Positions 8,375 through 17,758 are shown, counted from the stretch's first letter. The stretch is DNA of 64,000 bases from Cryobacterium algoritolerans (GCF_004402785.1 NZ_SOFP01000071.1:1-64000), one strand, 5' to 3'. Notes: generated by a model from the sequence alone, not told the origin. Translations and numbers: made by a program.

Positions 8375-10276
8375 ATGAGCATGTCGACTCTTCTCGCCGC
8401 CGTGCGACGCTATCCTCTGGTCGCCGCCACGGTCCTCCTTGGGCTGGTCGGTGTGGTTCTCGAGTCGGCCGGGCTGCCCGAGGCGGTGGGCTGGCTGTTC
8501 AGCGGGTTCGGGCTCGCGGTGGCAGCGTACGAGGCGGTCGGCATGGTGCGGCAGCTGCGCAGGGGGACCTTCGGCATCGACTTTCTCGCCATCACCGCCA
8601 TCATCGCCACCGTGCTCGTCGGCGAATACGTCGCCACCATGATCATCGTGCTCATGCTGACCGGAGGAGCGGCGCTGGAGGACTTCGCGGTGAACCGCGC
8701 CAAGCGGGAGCTCAACGCCCTGCTCCAGCGCGCGCCGCAAATCGCGCACCGGCACAACGCCGACTTCACAGAGGTTGATGACGTGCCTGCCACGGAGGTG
8801 CGCGTGGGCGATCACCTGCTGGTTCGCCCGGCCGAGATCGTGCCCGTCGATGGGGCACTCGTCACCGACAGCGCCGCCTTCGACGAATCCTCCCTCACCG
8901 GGGAGAGCCTCCCGGTCGAACGTGTCACGGGCGATGCGATTCTCAGTGGGTCGATCAACGGCCAGGCCGCGGCTACCATCCGCGCCACCGCGACCGCGGC
9001 CAACAGCCAGTACCAGCAGATCATTGCGCTGGTCGAGGAGGCCGCGGCAAGCAAGGCGCCGGTGGTGCGCCTCGCCGACCGGTACGCGGTGCCGTTCACC
9101 GTGGTGTCGCTCCTGATCGCCGGGCTCGCCTGGCTCTTCAGCGGCGACCCGGCGCGCTTCGCCGAGGTGCTCGTCGTGGCCACCCCGTGCCCGCTGCTGA
9201 TCTCCGCTCCGGTCGCGTTCATGGGCGGGATGAGCCGCGCCGCCCGCAACGGCATCATCGTCAAGGGCGGCGGGGTGCTCGAGACCCTGTCACGGGCCAG
9301 GACCGTCGTCTTCGACAAGACCGGCACTCTCACGCACGGCACCCCCACCATCGCCCGGGTGCTGCCGGAGGCAGGCTTCGGCGAGGATGAGCTGCTGGCG
9401 CTCGCTGGCTCTGCCGAACAGTACTCGTCACACGTGCTCGCGGCATCCGTTATCGCGGCGGCCCGGGCTCGCGGGCTCGAATTGACCTCCACCGACACCG
9501 CCCACGAGGTCCCCGCCAACGGTGTCGTCGCCCGCCTCGGCTCGACCGAGGTCACCGTCGGCAAGCTGTCCTTCATCAGGGACAGAGCTCCGGATGCCGT
9601 GGCCACCCCGCTCGACGGCGGTGAACTCGCCATTTACCTCGCCGTCGACGGCCGGTTTGCCGGGAGCATCGTCGCCAGCGACAGGCTTCGAGGCAACGCC
9701 CGCCAGACGATGGCCGATTTCCGCGCCCTGGGCATCGTCGAGACCGTCATGCTCACCGGCGACGCCCGGCCCACGGCCGAGCACATCGCTGCGATGGTCG
9801 GGATCGAACAGGTGCAGGCGGACTGCCTCCCCGCCGATAAGGTCAACGCCGTGCGCGGCCTAGCCCGCCGCCCGGTGATCATGGTCGGCGACGGGGTCAA
9901 CGATGCGCCGGTTCTCGCCGTCGCCGACGTCGGCATCGCGATGGGCGCCAGGGGGGCGACCGCGGCCAGCGAATCGGCCGACGTCGTCATCCTGATCGAC
10001 GATCTGTCCCGCACGGCCCGCGCCGTCGCGATCGGCCAGGACACCATCCGGATCGCGCTACAGAGCATCTGGCTGGGGATCGTCATGAGCATCGGCCTGA
10101 TGCTCCTGGCCGCGTTCGGTTTCATCCCCGCCACGGTCGGGGCGCTGCTGCAGGAATTCGTCGACCTGGCCACGATCCTGAACGCGTTGCGGGCGATCGG
10201 CGGCCGACGGGATGCCGCGGCGCAGGCCCAGATCGCCGCCCGCGAACCTGTGACAGCCGGGATCCTCCTGCGCTGA
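8375..10276 (+). CDS. P1B-type metal-transporting ATPase with TPCP motif
   Basis: This 633-aa membrane pump has the P-type hallmarks: TGES (SSLTGESLPVE), DKTGTLT with phospho-acceptor Asp314, and GDGVNDAP in the hinge. The ion-binding membrane motif is Thr270-Pro-Cys-Pro273, not the CPC of Cu/Zn pumps or the SPC of Co pumps. Published P1B classifications place TPC pumps in a separate subgroup (P1B-5), with nickel/iron transport reported for one member. There is no N-terminal metal-binding domain and no C-terminal hemerythrin domain. The usual HP dipeptide of the nucleotide domain reads His-Val (SSHVLAAS). GGGGGGAAG precedes ATG 8375. The direction is presumably efflux; the ion is uncertain. 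Confidence 0.9.
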   Translation: MSMSTLLAAVRRYPLVAATVLLGLVGVVLESAGLPEAVGWLFSGFGLAVAAYEAVGMVRQLRRGTFGIDFLAITAIIATVLVGEYVATMIIVLMLTGGAALEDFAVNRAKRELNALLQRAPQIAHRHNADFTEVDDVPATEVRVGDHLLVRPAEIVPVDGALVTDSAAFDESSLTGESLPVERVTGDAILSGSINGQAAATIRATATAANSQYQQIIALVEEAAASKAPVVRLADRYAVPFTVVSLLIAGLAWLFSGDPARFAEVLVVATPCPLLISAPVAFMGGMSRAARNGIIVKGGGVLETLSRARTVVFDKTGTLTHGTPTIARVLPEAGFGEDELLALAGSAEQYSSHVLAASVIAAARARGLELTSTDTAHEVPANGVVARLGSTEVTVGKLSFIRDRAPDAVATPLDGGELAIYLAVDGRFAGSIVASDRLRGNARQTMADFRALGIVETVMLTGDARPTAEHIAAMVGIEQVQADCLPADKVNAVRGLARRPVIMVGDGVNDAPVLAVADVGIAMGARGATAASESADVVILIDDLSRTARAVAIGQDTIRIALQSIWLGIVMSIGLMLLAAFGFIPATVGALLQEFVDLATILNALRAIGGRRDAAAQAQIAAREPVTAGILLR

Positions 10277-10487
10277 ACCGCCGACCGCTGCCGGACGTCG
10301 GAGCCCGCTCGCGCTGAGCCTGCCGACCGAGCGTGCGTCGTGAGCCGGGCCGCCGCGACGAACTGGGCGTCTTGACCCCAGTTCGGATGTCACCTTGTGC
10401 AAGTTGCGCTGTCGGCCGCGAGATTCCGCTAGCTTCAGGTTCACGTCCCTCTGTTGGGGGCCAACCATTCATTGATGAGCGGATTGG

Positions 10488-13400
10488 ATGATGCACGTGA
10501 CCAAAAGAAGTCGGCATTTCATACTTTGGGACCATGCCCCACGTTCGGCTCGCGCTCTGCGCCGTGCCACCGCGGTGACCCTGACTGTCGGGCTGGTGGC
10601 CACCGCGGCCCTCCTCGGCGGAACGGTCGCCGCCGGGGCCGCTCCCCTGTCGGCGGCCGGCAAACCCGCTGCCACCTTCGAAGCCGGGCGTTACGTGGTC
10701 ACCCTGGCCGGCAGCGCCGTGGCCACCTACTCCGGCGGCGTCTCCGGGTTCGACGCGACCACGCCAGCCCCGGGCCGGCAACTCGACGCCCGGTCGAAGA
10801 ACGCGAAGGCCTACTCCGAGCACCTTGCGATCGAACAGAAGAGGGTCGCCGCTGCCGCCGGTGCGAGCGTCAGCGCCTCGTACACGACGGCGCTGAACGG
10901 CTTCGCGGCAGACCTCACCTCGGCGCAGGCCGCCACGCTGTATGCGAACCGTGAGGTCGTCGCGCTCGAGAGGGACTCGCTCCGCAAGATCACGGCCGAG
11001 TCGTCGACCGACTTTCTCGGCCTCGGTGACGCCACCGGCGCCGGCGGAGTCTGGGACACCGTCGGCGGCGTTCAGGCCGCCGGCGCCGGCATCGTCGTCG
11101 GCATCGTGGACACCGGCATCGCTCCGGAGAACCCGTCGTTCGCCGGGGCCCCACTCGGCACCAGCAGCGGCGCAGCACCGTACCGCGCGGCCGACGGCAG
11201 CATCAGCTTCGCCAAGTCAGACGGCGGCACCTTCACCGGCGCCTGCGTCACCGGCGTGCAGTTCACCGCGACCGACTGCAGCACCAAGATCGTCGGCGCC
11301 CGGTACTACGTCGACGGCTTCGGAGCGGCGCGGATCGGCGCGACGAGTGTTGGCGAGTATCTCTCGCCACGCGATGGCGACGGCCACGGCTCACACACCG
11401 GCAGCACCGCGGTCGGTAACCACGCCGTCGCCGCGTCGGTGGGCGGAATCGACTTCGGCACCATCTCGGGCATCGCGCCGGCGGCGAAGATCGCGGTATA
11501 CAAGGTCTGCTGGTCCGGCCCCGACCCGGCCAGCCGGGACGACGACGGTTGCGCCACCAGCGACCTCCTCTCGGCGATCGACCAGGCCACGGCGGACGGT
11601 GTCGACGTGATCAACTTCTCGATCGGCGGCGGCGCGGCCCAGACCACGGTCTCCGCCACCGACGTCGCCTTCCTCGGCGCAGCAACCGCGGGCGTCTTCG
11701 TTGCGGCCTCGGCCGGAAACGCCGGCCCCGGCGCGTCGACGCTGGATAACGCGTCGCCGTGGATCACCACCGTCGCGGCCAGCACCATCCCGAGCTATCA
11801 GGCCACCGCAACAGTCGGCAGCGGCCTCGCCTATGCGGGCGGCTCGATCACGGTCCCCGCTGCCACGGTGACCGGTGCTCTGGTGCGCGGTGACCTCGTG
11901 GCCGCCCGCCGCGCGACCGATCCGCTGCTCTGCGCCCCGAACTCGCTCGACCCGGCCAAGGTGGCCGGCAAGATCGTGTTCTGCCAGCGTGGCATCTACG
12001 ACCGGCTGGCGAAGTCGGCGGAGGTGAAGCGCGCCGGCGGTATCGGCATGCTGCTGGTGAACAAGACGGCCAGCTCGCTCGACCTCGACCTGCACTCGGT
12101 TCCGACGGTGCACCTCAATGCCGAAGCCTTCGCCACGACATTCGCCTACGCGGGCACGGCCGGCGCGACGGTGACGCTCACGCCGGGCAACACGCTTGGC
12201 ACCGCTCCGCCCACCCCGCAGGTCGCCGGGTTCTCCTCGCGCGGACCGGTCCTGGCCGACGGCAGCGACATCATCAAGCCGGACATCTCCGCCCCCGGTG
12301 TCGCCATTCTCGCCGACGGCGCGAACGCCGCCGGCCAGGCGGGAACCTATCAGTTCCTGTCCGGCACGTCGATGTCGTCGCCGCATATGGCCGGGCTTGC
12401 CGCCCTGTACCTGGGTGTGAAGCCGGCGGCCACTCCGGCCGAGGTGAAATCGGCCTTCATGACCACCGCCTACGACACGGTCAACGCGGCCGGCGCTGCC
12501 GTGACCGACCCGTTCAGCCAGGGCGCCGGGCACGTTGACCCGACGAAGTTCTTCGACCCGGGGCTCGTCTACCTCAACGGGGAAAGCGACTGGATGTCCT
12601 ACATCAAGGGCGCCGGGAACACCGGCGGCGGCCTGGACGCCGTCACCGCGGTCGACCCGTCGAACCTCAATCTGGCCTCGATCGGCATCGGTTCGCTGAC
12701 CAGGCCTGAGACGATCACCCGCACGGTGACGTCGACGCAGGCGGGTACGTTCGACTCCTCCGTGAGCGGCCTCGCCGGCATCGACGTCGCGGTCAGCCCG
12801 TCGACGCTGACCTTCGGCGCGGCGGGGCAGAGCCAGTCGTACACGGCGACGTTCACCCGAAAGGATGCGCCGGTCGATACGTTCGCGATCGGCTCGCTCA
12901 GCTGGACGAGCGGCGCCACGGTCGTGCGCAGCCCGGTGGCGGTCAAACCCGTCACTCTCGAGGCGCCGGTCGCCGCCGCTGGAACCGGCCTGACCGGCTC
13001 CATCGACATCAGCGTGACCCCCGGCACGACCGCCGACATCCCCCTGGCCACGGACGGCCTCGCGGCCGGCGTGCTGCTCAGGGAGAATAAGGGCGGTGTG
13101 AACAAGCCCTACTCGGGGGTTGGCACCGCCGGCCGGGAGATCACCTTCACCGTGCAGGTCCCGGCGGGAACGGCAGTGCAGCGCTTCGACCTTGACTCGC
13201 TGACCGATTCCGCCGACCTGGACCTGAGCGTCTACCGGCTCAGCGGCAAGGGCGGCACGCAGGTCGCCGGCTGGCAGTCGGCGACGGCTTCCACGGATGA
13301 GCACGTCGACCTGCGCAACCCGGTCGCCGGGTACTACCAGGTCGTCGTGTCGGTCTTCAGCGGCACCGACAATTACAGCCTGACCACCTTCACGGTAGCG

Positions 13401-13574
13401 CCGGGCGTGGGTGCCGGATCGTTCACCGTCGCCCCGAACCCCCTCCCCGGGGTGCAGGGCGTGCCGGTCAGCTACGCGGCCTCCTGGAGCGGGCTGGCGG
13501 CCGGAACCGACTACCTGGGCCTGGTGCGCTACGGAGCCAGCGGTTTCTCGACGATTGTGGCGGTCAAGAACTAG
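10488..13574 (+). CDS. Secreted S8 subtilisin-like serine protease with PA domain
   Basis: This 1028-aa extracellular protease has a basic N-terminus and a hydrophobic signal segment (cleavage probably near AGAAP, residue 56). An I9-type propeptide follows (about 60-165), then a peptidase S8 domain with Asp208 (IVDTGIA), His300 (GDGHGSH), oxyanion Asn411 (SAGNAGP) and nucleophile Ser628 (SGTSMSSPH). A protease-associated domain is inserted between Asn411 and Ser628 (VAGKIVFCQRG, AEVKRAGGIGMLLVN). The C-terminal 350 residues resemble Fn3-like and prepeptidase-type beta domains. No LPxTG anchor or C-terminal helix is seen, so it is probably released. ATG-ATG at 10488 has no strong ribosome site. 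The 210-bp upstream gap holds a small GTTGG/CCAAC hairpin. A stem-loop follows the stop. Confidence 0.95.
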   Translation: MMHVTKRSRHFILWDHAPRSARALRRATAVTLTVGLVATAALLGGTVAAGAAPLSAAGKPAATFEAGRYVVTLAGSAVATYSGGVSGFDATTPAPGRQLDARSKNAKAYSEHLAIEQKRVAAAAGASVSASYTTALNGFAADLTSAQAATLYANREVVALERDSLRKITAESSTDFLGLGDATGAGGVWDTVGGVQAAGAGIVVGIVDTGIAPENPSFAGAPLGTSSGAAPYRAADGSISFAKSDGGTFTGACVTGVQFTATDCSTKIVGARYYVDGFGAARIGATSVGEYLSPRDGDGHGSHTGSTAVGNHAVAASVGGIDFGTISGIAPAAKIAVYKVCWSGPDPASRDDDGCATSDLLSAIDQATADGVDVINFSIGGGAAQTTVSATDVAFLGAATAGVFVAASAGNAGPGASTLDNASPWITTVAASTIPSYQATATVGSGLAYAGGSITVPAATVTGALVRGDLVAARRATDPLLCAPNSLDPAKVAGKIVFCQRGIYDRLAKSAEVKRAGGIGMLLVNKTASSLDLDLHSVPTVHLNAEAFATTFAYAGTAGATVTLTPGNTLGTAPPTPQVAGFSSRGPVLADGSDIIKPDISAPGVAILADGANAAGQAGTYQFLSGTSMSSPHMAGLAALYLGVKPAATPAEVKSAFMTTAYDTVNAAGAAVTDPFSQGAGHVDPTKFFDPGLVYLNGESDWMSYIKGAGNTGGGLDAVTAVDPSNLNLASIGIGSLTRPETITRTVTSTQAGTFDSSVSGLAGIDVAVSPSTLTFGAAGQSQSYTATFTRKDAPVDTFAIGSLSWTSGATVVRSPVAVKPVTLEAPVAAAGTGLTGSIDISVTPGTTADIPLATDGLAAGVLLRENKGGVNKPYSGVGTAGREITFTVQVPAGTAVQRFDLDSLTDSADLDLSVYRLSGKGGTQVAGWQSATASTDEHVDLRNPVAGYYQVVVSVFSGTDNYSLTTFTVAPGVGAGSFTVAPNPLPGVQGVPVSYAASWSGLAAGTDYLGLVRYGASGFSTIVAVKN

Positions 13575-13628
13575 GCGGCTGCGCACGGCGAACGGCTGCG
13601 CGCGGCGGAACGGCTGCGCGGAACGATG

Positions 13629-13663
13629 AGTGGGCGACGGATGCCTCGCATCCGTCGCGCACT
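13629..13663 (+). terminator. Terminator after subtilase
   Basis: An 11-bp perfect stem GCGACGGATGC / GCATCCGTCGC (13634-13644 and 13648-13658) has a 3-nt loop. It is extended by AGTG/CACT beyond one mismatch and lies about 55 nt after the stop. Confidence 0.7.
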
Positions 13664-13707
13664 CGGCGTCGCCTCCCGCGCCGGGCCTGCTGGCGCCGCC
13701 GAAGGCT

Positions 13708-13713
13708 TACCCT
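13708..13713 (+). promoter_or_regulatory. Probable leaderless -10 box of MFS gene
   Basis: TACCCT lies 6 nt before ATG 13720. The intervening GAGGTA could alternatively act as a very close ribosome site. Confidence 0.4.
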
Positions 13714-13719
13714 GAGGTA

Positions 13720-14937
13720 ATGCGATTCGCACCCATCCGCCGAGGCGGCGAGAGAACCGTCGGGAGCCGACCGCGGCTGTCCCGCGAGGTGTACGTGCTG
13801 GGCGTGATCGCCTTCTTCGTGATGGTGGGCTTCGGCGTCGTCGTGCCGGTGCTACCGGTCTACGTGCGCAGCTTCGGGGTGGGCAACCTGGAGATCGGTG
13901 CCGTGGTCTCCGCGTTCGCCCTGATGCGCTTCGTCTCGAGCCCGTTCTGCGGCCGAATGATCGACTGGGCCGGCGAACGAGCGATCCTGGCGACCGGCAT
14001 CGGGATCGTCGCGCTCTCCAGCGGGCTGGTCGGCATTGCCCAGAACTACCCGCAGCTGCTCCTGCTGCGCGGGGCCGGCGGCATCGGCTCGGCCATGTTC
14101 ACGGTCTCCGCGATGACCCTGCTGCTCGGCTCGACCTCGCCGGGGATCCGCGGTCGCGCGATCGGCTTCTACCAGGGCGGGTTTCTCCTCGGCGGCATGG
14201 CCGGGCCGGCGCTCGGCGGCCTCCTCGCCACGATCTCCCTGACCGCACCGTTCTTCTTCTACGCCGGAACGCTGAGTGTCGCCGGCATCCTGGGGTTGCT
14301 GCTGCTCGGCCCGAGCCGGCGCACCGGGGCCGACGAGTCGGGCGTCCCGGTGCCGAGGGTCCCGTTCCGCACCGTGCTGCGCGACCCCCGGTTCCGGGCG
14401 GCCTGCCTGGCGAACTTCGCCCAGGGCTGGACCTCCTTCGGGGTGCGGAACGCGCTCATCCCGGTGCTCGTGGTCGAGGTGCTCAAGGGTCCGAGCTCGT
14501 GGACCGGGATCGCCTTCGCCTTCGCGGCCGTGGCACAGACCATCGCGCTCGCGCCCGCGGCACGGTTCGTCGACACGGTGGGCCGCCGCCCGGCCATCAT
14601 CGGCGCGTACGCGCTTGCCGCGGTCACCATCATGGCGGTGCCGTTCGCGCCCAACATCGTCGTCCTCACCGGGCTGCTCTGCGTCTACGGGGTTGCATCG
14701 GCGTTCATGGGGACCGCGCCGGCGGCCGCGGTCGGCGACGCGGCCGGGTCAGGCGGCGGCCGTCCCGTCGCGGTGTTCTCGATGTTCTCCGACTTCGGCG
14801 CGATCATCGGCCCGCTGGTCGCCGGGTTCCTCGCCGACCGGTTGTCGTACCCGATGGCGTTCCTCGTCGGGGCGCTGTTCTTCGTCGCGACCTCGCTCTA
14901 CGCGACCCGGATGCCGCGCGAGGCCCGCCGGCCCTGA
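13720..14937 (+). CDS. MFS drug/metabolite efflux transporter
   Basis: This 405-aa protein has the twelve-helix pattern of DHA1-type major facilitator exporters. A loop 2-3 motif variant is present (FCGRMIDWAGERAILATG), as is the helix 5 region with GFYQGGFLLGGMAGPALGG, which resembles the antiporter motif C. The frame is open from GTG 13630, but that start falls inside the upstream terminator, so ATG 13720 is chosen. It ends five bases before the convergent YrdB-like gene. The substrate is unknown; no linked regulator is present. Confidence 0.88.
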   Translation: MRFAPIRRGGERTVGSRPRLSREVYVLGVIAFFVMVGFGVVVPVLPVYVRSFGVGNLEIGAVVSAFALMRFVSSPFCGRMIDWAGERAILATGIGIVALSSGLVGIAQNYPQLLLLRGAGGIGSAMFTVSAMTLLLGSTSPGIRGRAIGFYQGGFLLGGMAGPALGGLLATISLTAPFFFYAGTLSVAGILGLLLLGPSRRTGADESGVPVPRVPFRTVLRDPRFRAACLANFAQGWTSFGVRNALIPVLVVEVLKGPSSWTGIAFAFAAVAQTIALAPAARFVDTVGRRPAIIGAYALAAVTIMAVPFAPNIVVLTGLLCVYGVASAFMGTAPAAAVGDAAGSGGGRPVAVFSMFSDFGAIIGPLVAGFLADRLSYPMAFLVGALFFVATSLYATRMPREARRP

Positions 14938-14942
14938 CCCGG

Positions 14943-15293
14943 CTAGCGCAGCTCCGAACGGCCGGTGAGCACGCCGCTCACGGTCGCCACGACGGCGAAG
15001 ACCACGCCGACCAGCGGCAGACCGAGGTCCCACCAGGCCAGCGCCGCAGCGCCGAACACGGTGATCTCCACGACGGCCTTGCCGAACGGGTCGAGGGTGA
15101 ACACGGCCTTGGGGGAACGGAAGAGCGCCCAGATCAACACCGCGAACGCAGGGGCCGCGATGCCGATGAGCACGCCGGGCCAGGGGAGCGGCCACGCAGC
15201 GAAGCCCCACAAGCCGAGGGTGACGAACGCGAAGAGTTCGAGCAGGAACCGCAGGATGTCGTTGGCGCCGACCTGCACGCGGGAATTTGTCAC
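14943..15293 (-). CDS. YrdB family small membrane protein (DUF2568-like)
   Basis: This is a 116-aa protein with four predicted transmembrane helices (LLELFAFVTLGLWGF, VLIGIAAPAFAVLIWALF, ITVFGAAALAWWDLG, VGVVFAVVATVSGVL). The pattern and the LDPFGKAVVEI segment match the YrdB/DUF2568 family, whose function is unknown. GTG 15293 is chosen because a TAGGAT -10 box ends 7 nt upstream; the longer open frame runs into the palindromic repeat at 15319-15360. Confidence 0.8.
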   Translation of the reverse strand: MTNSRVQVGANDILRFLLELFAFVTLGLWGFAAWPLPWPGVLIGIAAPAFAVLIWALFRSPKAVFTLDPFGKAVVEITVFGAAALAWWDLGLPLVGVVFAVVATVSGVLTGRSELR

Positions 15294-15300
15294 GTGCCCA

Positions 15301-15306
15301 ATCCTA
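15301..15306 (-). promoter_or_regulatory. Leaderless -10 box of YrdB-like gene
   Basis: TAGGAT on the minus strand sits 7 nt before GTG 15293. The palindromic repeat lies where the -35 region would be. Confidence 0.6.
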
Positions 15307-15318
15307 CCGAGCCGCCGG

Positions 15319-15360
15319 GTCCGGACAGGCTCGACCACCGGTGGTCGAGCCTGTCCAGAC
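15319..15360. repeat. Palindromic intergenic repeat, GGCTCGACCACC family, copy 1
   Basis: A perfect 34-bp palindrome (17-nt arms, 15323-15339 and 15340-15356, no spacer) is built on GGACAGGCTCGACCACC. It extends three more pairs (GTC/GAC) beyond one mismatch. It lies between purU and the YrdB-like gene, both on the minus strand. A second member with the same GGCTCGACCACC core is at 44290-44316. It resembles dispersed REP-like elements. Confidence 0.85.
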
Positions 15361-15397
15361 CAGCCGCTCACAGAAATCCGACATCAGGCAGCCCTGC

Positions 15398-16270
15398 CTA
15401 CCGGAAGATGATGGTGCGGGCTCCGTCGAGGAGCACCCGGTGCTCGGCGAACCAGGTCACCGCCTGGGTGAGAGTGCGGCTTTCCTCGTCCTGGCCGATC
15501 GAAACGAGCTCGGCCGGGGTGCGCGAGTGGTCCACGCGCACGACGTTCTGCTCGATGATCGGCCCCTCGTCGAGGTCGCCGGTGACGAAGTGCGCCGTCG
15601 CGCCGATCAGCTTCACGCCGCGGGCGTGCGCCTGCTTGTAGGGGTTCGCACCCTTGAACCCGGGCAGGAACGAGTGGTGGATGTTGATGGCGCGGCCCTC
15701 GAGAACCGCGCAGAGTTCGGGGGAGAGGATCTGCATGTACCGGGCGAGCACGACCAGTTCGATGTCCTCCTCCTCGATCGCCTCGATCACGCGCGCCTCG
15801 AACGCGGCCTTGCTGGCGGCATCCGTGATCGGCAGGGACTCGAACGGCACGCCGTAGAAGCCGACCAGGTCACGCAGGGTGCCGTGGTTGGACAGCACCA
15901 GCGGCACCTCGATCGGGAGTTGGCCGCCGCGCTGGCGGAAGAGCAGGTCGTTGACGCAGTTGCCTGCCGTCGACCCGAGTACGAGGGTGCGGACCGGCCG
16001 GCCGACGACGTCGATGACCGATTCCATCGCGTATTTCGCCACCACCGGTGCGAGTTCCGCCTCGAGTTCCTCGCGAGGTGCCGGAGACTCCACCTGCAGC
16101 CGCATGAAGAAGCGGCCGGTGTCGGCGCTGGTGAACTGCTGGCTCTCCGTGATGTTGCCGTTGGCCCGCACGATGGCGCCGCTCACCGCGTGCACGATGC
16201 CCGGCTGGTCGACGCAAACGAGGGTGATCACCCAGTGGTGACGTGTGCGGGTCGGCAGCGAGGAAGTCAT
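15398..16270 (-). CDS. purU: Formyltetrahydrofolate deformylase
   Basis: The 290-aa enzyme hydrolyses 10-formyl-THF to formate and THF, balancing one-carbon pools and supplying formate for purine synthesis. An N-terminal ACT domain (about 12-90, VCVDQPGIVHAVSGAI) precedes a formyltransferase-type catalytic domain (about 100-290). The latter has the conserved NIHHSFLPGFKGANPY and GATAHFVTGDLDEGPII segments that carry the catalytic Asn/His/Asp set. ATG 16270 follows a TAGCCT -10 box by 6 nt. glyA and folD, further along the window, belong to the same pathway but are not adjacent. Confidence 0.96.
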   Translation of the reverse strand: MTSSLPTRTRHHWVITLVCVDQPGIVHAVSGAIVRANGNITESQQFTSADTGRFFMRLQVESPAPREELEAELAPVVAKYAMESVIDVVGRPVRTLVLGSTAGNCVNDLLFRQRGGQLPIEVPLVLSNHGTLRDLVGFYGVPFESLPITDAASKAAFEARVIEAIEEEDIELVVLARYMQILSPELCAVLEGRAINIHHSFLPGFKGANPYKQAHARGVKLIGATAHFVTGDLDEGPIIEQNVVRVDHSRTPAELVSIGQDEESRTLTQAVTWFAEHRVLLDGARTIIFR

Positions 16271-16276
16271 CCGACT

Positions 16277-16282
16277 AGGCTA
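16277..16282 (-). promoter_or_regulatory. Leaderless -10 box of purU
   Basis: TAGCCT on the minus strand, 6 nt upstream of ATG 16270, indicates a leaderless transcript. Confidence 0.6.
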
Positions 16283-16445
16283 CCGGCCTTCCCGGCCACC
16301 CGGTTTGCACGTCGGGTAGACTGGGGACTGGTCGGCGCAGCATGCCGGCCCCGGGCGCGCACGTCGGCGCGCAGTCAAACCGGACCGGCCCCGCGGCGAC
16401 AGAGCGGCGGGCGCCACTGTTCCCGTCTGTGAGCCACAGCACACC

Positions 16446-17735
16446 ATGTCATTCACCGCGCCTATCACCCTGCCGTCGTCCGACCCGTCCGACGGGCCGG
16501 ACCGCCCCGGCCAGACGCCTGGCTCCTTCCCGTGGGTGGGCCTGATCGCCCTCGCCGCGGCCGTGTTCCTGTCGGTCACCTCCGAGATGCTGCCGACCGG
16601 CCTGCTGCCGGACATGAGCCGGGGCCTCGGTGTCAGTGAGGCCCAGGTTGGGCTTCTCGTCTCGTGGTTCGCCTTCACCGTGGTGCTCACGAGCACCTCG
16701 CTCGCCCACCTCACCCGCCGGCTGCCCAGGCACGGCCTGATCGTGCTCGTCCTGGTCGTGCTCGCCGTCAGCAACGTGCTCACCGCGATCGCCCCGAACT
16801 ACGCCTTCATGGTGGGCGGCCGCATCCTCGGCGGCATGGCCCACGGGCTGTTCTGGGCCGTGGTCGGTGCCTACGCTGCGCACCTGGTGCCCCGGGAGCA
16901 GATCGGCCGGGCCGTGGCGATCACGGTATCCGGCGGAACCCTCGCGTTCGTGTTCGGCGTTCCGCTGGCCACAGCCGCCGGTCATCTGCTGGGCTGGCGA
17001 CTCTCGTTCGTCGTGCTCGCCGGGTTGATGCTGGTGGGAGCGGTTGTCGTCTGGCGATTCCTTCCACGCGTGTCGCACTACGGCGCCCGCCGCACGCCCG
17101 CCGAGGTGACCGCGCTCGCTGCCGCCGCGCCCGCGTCCGCAGCGGTGCCCCCCGAACCTCGCCGGGATCCGACCATGCCGGCGGTGATCCTACTCTGCAT
17201 GATCACCGCCTTGACCATGGTCGGGCACTACACCTTCTACACTTACATCGCCCCGTTCCTGATCGAGGGGCTGGGCGTGGACAGCTCAGCCGTCGCCCCG
17301 CTCCTGTTCGCCTACGGAGTCGCCGGCGCGGTCGGGCTGGTGCTCTCCGGCACCGTGTTCGGCCCCCGGCCCCAGCTTGGGCTGGTCATCGGCCTCACCG
17401 TGTCCGCGCTCAGTGTCAGCGTGCTGGCGATCTTCGCCGCAGCGCTGCCGGTGGCCATCGCCGCCTTCGTGCTGTGGGGGCTGGCGTTCGGCACACTGCC
17501 GCCGCTGCTGCAGACGCGGCTGCTACGCACCGCCTCGCGGCGCATCCGCGACACCGCCAGTGCCATCTACACCACCGCGTTCAACGTCGGCATCGGCGGC
17601 GGGGCGCTGCTCGGTGCCGCACTGCTGAACACGCTGGGCATGGACGTCGTGCCGGTCACCTACATCGGCATCCTGGTGCTGGCGCTGGTTCTGGTCATCG
17701 TCAGCGACGCGGTCACGCGCCGCCGCACCGCCTGA
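16446..17735 (+). CDS. MFS exporter, AraJ/Cmx-like (DHA1)
   Basis: This 429-aa, twelve-helix transporter belongs to the sugar-efflux/chloramphenicol-exporter branch of DHA1. It begins with SEMLPTGLLPDMSRGLGVSEA. Helix 4 carries GRILGGMAHGLFWAVVGAYA, and helix 5 the SGGTLAFVFGVPLATAAG motif (motif C-like). The central loop is Ala/Pro-rich. A TAGACT box (16316-16321) lies about 125 nt upstream, so the mRNA may carry an unusually long GC-rich leader for this region. The substrate is unknown; drug or sugar efflux is possible. Confidence 0.88.
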   Translation: MSFTAPITLPSSDPSDGPDRPGQTPGSFPWVGLIALAAAVFLSVTSEMLPTGLLPDMSRGLGVSEAQVGLLVSWFAFTVVLTSTSLAHLTRRLPRHGLIVLVLVVLAVSNVLTAIAPNYAFMVGGRILGGMAHGLFWAVVGAYAAHLVPREQIGRAVAITVSGGTLAFVFGVPLATAAGHLLGWRLSFVVLAGLMLVGAVVVWRFLPRVSHYGARRTPAEVTALAAAAPASAAVPPEPRRDPTMPAVILLCMITALTMVGHYTFYTYIAPFLIEGLGVDSSAVAPLLFAYGVAGAVGLVLSGTVFGPRPQLGLVIGLTVSALSVSVLAIFAAALPVAIAAFVLWGLAFGTLPPLLQTRLLRTASRRIRDTASAIYTTAFNVGIGGGALLGAALLNTLGMDVVPVTYIGILVLALVLVIVSDAVTRRRTA

Positions 17736-17758
17736 GCCGCTCGACGACCGGCCCGGCG

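Noticed and set aside
13630-13719. N-terminal extension of the MFS transporter from GTG 13630
   Set aside because: The extension overlaps the terminator hairpin of the subtilase gene and lacks a ribosome site.
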